Below are positions 35,998 to 38,195 of a DNA stretch of 38,195 nucleotides, piece after piece (within the stretch, counting starts at the first letter, position 1; each line of letters starts with the position of its first letter). Source of the DNA: an uncultured Saprospiraceae bacterium (GTDB taxonomy: Bacteria > Bacteroidota > Bacteroidia > Chitinophagales > Saprospiraceae). Position numbers and translations under genes: made by a program. The notes beneath the pieces were generated by a model. That model saw nothing but the letters and a program-made list of their open reading frames with translations, had not been told where the DNA came from and searched no databases. Location of the stretch: the NCBI GenBank assembly GCA_937927835.1, contig CALGJS010000102.1:1-38195 (forward strand). The letters are read 5' to 3'.

Positions 35998-37923
35998 ATG
36001 GGTGAACAAAAAGTATCGCTGGTAAAAAGCCAGGCCCAAATGCAACGCTTTGTCCAGCACCTGCTCAATGACGTTCGGGCACTAGAACATATGATTGACA
36101 AAGGTATGTTCGAAAAAAATATTGTCCGAATCGGAGCAGAGCAGGAAATGTGTTTGGTAGATAATAAAACCTATAAGCCAGTTAACAAAGCGATGGAAGC
36201 TTTGGGTATAATGAAGGAATACGAGTGGGTAGAAACAGAGCTGGCTCAATTTAATTTAGAAACCAATCTTACGCCTCGGGAATTAAAAGGAAACTGCTTG
36301 CGGCAGATGGAAAAAGAGAACAACGATAAGTTGGCTATTATCCGCAAACGAGTAGCCAAACTTGATACAGAAGTCATCCTGACGGGAATTCTTCCAACCC
36401 TACGACAGATAAATTTGGATCTCGAAAACCTTACACCAAAAAAGAGGTACAAGGCGTTAATGGAATCTATCAATCAACAATTGATTGGGAATTCTTATGA
36501 ACTCCGACTGTTAGGAATTGATGAATTATTGGTCAAACATGATTCACCTCTCTTGGAGGCATGTAACACCAGTTTTCAAGTACACCTTCAAGTTTCTCCT
36601 GAGAATTTTGTCAAGATGTATAATATCGCTCAGACAGTTGCTGCTCCAGTGATGGCCATCGCAGCTAATTCACCAATCGTATTTGGTCGTAGACTCTGGC
36701 ACGAATCAAGAATTGCACTTTTTCAGCAAGCACTAGACACAAGAACGACGCATGATCATATGCGAGAACGTAGTCCACGAGTGAATTTTGGTAGTGGTTG
36801 GTTGAGAAAATCTATTCTAGAAATTTATAAAGAAGATATTGCGCGCTTTCGGGTCTTATTAAGTAGTGATATTGAGGAAGATTCTATCAAAATGCTTAAC
36901 GAAGGAAAGATTCCAAAACTGAGAGCATTACAAGTACACAACTCTACGGTCTATCGATGGAACCGACCTTGTTATGGAATCAGTCCGAATGGTCAACCAC
37001 ATCTTAGAATTGAAAATCGCGTCTTTCCTGCCGGTCCTACAGGAATCGATGAAATGGCCAATGCTGCGTTTTGGCTTGGACTTATGGTAGGTATGGAAGA
37101 TCTGCACGACGATATTACCAAGCATATTAGCTATGCAGATATTCGGGATAATTTCTCTAAAGCTTCTCGTTATGGAATGGACACCAAGTTTAACTGGTTT
37201 AAGGAAGCAAAAATCAGTGGCAAGGATCTAATTTTAAAGAAACTATTGCCTATTGCTCGGCAGGGTCTAAAAAACCATAAAGTAAATACTAGAGACATTG
37301 ATAAATATCTGGGTGTAATTAAAGAGCGTACCACCAAACATATGAATGGAGCGCGCTGGCAACTACGCGCCTACACCAAATTACTCGAAGAAACAAATCA
37401 AGATGAAGCACTCACTTGCCTGACTGCTTCTATTATAAAAAATCAAAAAGAAAATGTACCTGTGCATAAATGGAAACTTCCCGACCTAAAAGAAGATCTT
37501 GCTAACTATCATCCTCATGATATTAAGGTAGAAGAATTTATGGTGACTGATTTATTCACCGTTCAACAAGATGATATCATTGAACTAGTAGGTGAGATGA
37601 TGGATTGGCGAAAACTTAGATTCACGCCAGTGGAAGACATCAAAGGAAATCTTGTCGGATTGATTACGCTTCGACATATTCTGCGGCATTATATTCAAGC
37701 TAAAAAAATCAAGACGAAAAATAAATTAGTCAAAGATATTATGATTGTGAAGCCATTTACGATCGGCCCTCAAGCCACAATAGTTGATGCATTGAAAAAG
37801 ATGAGAGAGGAAAAAGTGGGATGTTTGCCAGTTGTAAAAGGCCGTGAACTAGTGGGGATTGTTAGTGAGGTGGATATTTTACGAGTAACAGGCAGATTAA
37901 TTGAAAGATTAGATAAAAAGTAA
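35998..37923 (+). CDS. GCS2-type glutamate-cysteine ligase-like domain fused to a CBS domain pair
   Basis: RIGAEQEMCLVDNKTYKPVNKAMEAL...LETNLTPRELKGNCLRQME; C-terminal CBS EEFMVTDLFTVQQDDIIELVGEMM... and VKDIMIVKPFTIGPQATIVDALKKMREEKVGCLPVVKGRELVGIVSEVDIL. Confidence 0.85.
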   Translation: MGEQKVSLVKSQAQMQRFVQHLLNDVRALEHMIDKGMFEKNIVRIGAEQEMCLVDNKTYKPVNKAMEALGIMKEYEWVETELAQFNLETNLTPRELKGNCLRQMEKENNDKLAIIRKRVAKLDTEVILTGILPTLRQINLDLENLTPKKRYKALMESINQQLIGNSYELRLLGIDELLVKHDSPLLEACNTSFQVHLQVSPENFVKMYNIAQTVAAPVMAIAANSPIVFGRRLWHESRIALFQQALDTRTTHDHMRERSPRVNFGSGWLRKSILEIYKEDIARFRVLLSSDIEEDSIKMLNEGKIPKLRALQVHNSTVYRWNRPCYGISPNGQPHLRIENRVFPAGPTGIDEMANAAFWLGLMVGMEDLHDDITKHISYADIRDNFSKASRYGMDTKFNWFKEAKISGKDLILKKLLPIARQGLKNHKVNTRDIDKYLGVIKERTTKHMNGARWQLRAYTKLLEETNQDEALTCLTASIIKNQKENVPVHKWKLPDLKEDLANYHPHDIKVEEFMVTDLFTVQQDDIIELVGEMMDWRKLRFTPVEDIKGNLVGLITLRHILRHYIQAKKIKTKNKLVKDIMIVKPFTIGPQATIVDALKKMREEKVGCLPVVKGRELVGIVSEVDILRVTGRLIERLDKK

Positions 37924-38110
37924 GGTCTGATTCTTGTCAGAATAACCGAATACCTTGCAACAAAAAAAACTTTGCGGTGTAATTAATATAGTACCTTTAT
38001 ATGTTCTTAAATATAATTATTTTTGCACCGCTTGCTTAGTATGGCTGATATAAGATTCAGAAGTACTAAGTTTTTCATTATAAAAATTTAATTCACCAAC
38101 CTTTCCAATT

Positions 38111-38195
38111 ATGGCTTTTGATATTGAAATGATTAAGGCTTATTATGAGGCCTTGCCAGCGAAGATTGAAAAAATTCGCAAGCGTTTAAAACGCC
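38111..38195 (+). CDS. Probable aconitate hydratase N-terminus (truncated by window end)
   Basis: MAFDIEMIKAYYEALPAKIEKIRKRLKR; similar to Bacteroidota aconitase N-termini as I recall them. Confidence 0.5.
   Translation, partial: MAFDIEMIKAYYEALPAKIEKIRKRLKR

Noticed and set aside
37971-37999. Possible promoter TTTG-N17-TACCTTTA before the aconitase-like start
   Set aside because: Spacer shorter than the usual 19 or so nt and last base of -7 differs; too weak to call.
1-38195. Search for anti-phage defence, toxin-antitoxin, BGC or integrated phage genes
   Set aside because: No recognisable members; apart from the intein and small repeats the window is housekeeping plus curli genes.

Overview
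The window looks like a Bacteroidota chromosome (Saprospiria-like, judged from gene content, lipoprotein signals and TAnnTTTG-type -7 motifs). There are about 25 genes, no rRNA or tRNA that I can see, and no CRISPR. Clear anchors are: an E2 dihydrolipoamide succinyltransferase with two lipoyl domains; a 1341-aa soluble-adenylyl-cyclase-like protein (two cyclase domains, NTPase, TPR); an S9 peptidase of the chloroplast glutamyl endopeptidase type; GcvH; a complete curli locus on the minus strand (csgA, csgB, CsgH-like/CsgE fusion, csgF, csgG with an extra beta-barrel, and a coupled propeller lipoprotein); aspS; an SLC12-like transporter; hemA; DnaB with a LAGLIDADG intein; an RluB-type pseudouridine synthase; a GCS2-CBS fusion; and a probable aconitase start at the right edge. 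The observations most worth following are: (1) a 10.5-copy AAGG/TTCC tract inside the signal peptide of a lipoprotein, currently out of frame by exactly one unit (candidate phase-variable switch); (2) four DnaA-box-like 9-mers upstream of dnaB at a gene-strand switch (candidate oriC); (3) two exact AGGTAT-N4-ATACCT dyads, both in intergenic DNA of the curli locus; (4) a CsgH-like domain fused to CsgE; (5) two related TIR-bearing repeats (71 and 158 bp) in opposite orientation; and (6) a perfect 30-bp palindrome spanning the stop codons of two convergent genes. All family calls are from motif recognition by eye; no searches were run.
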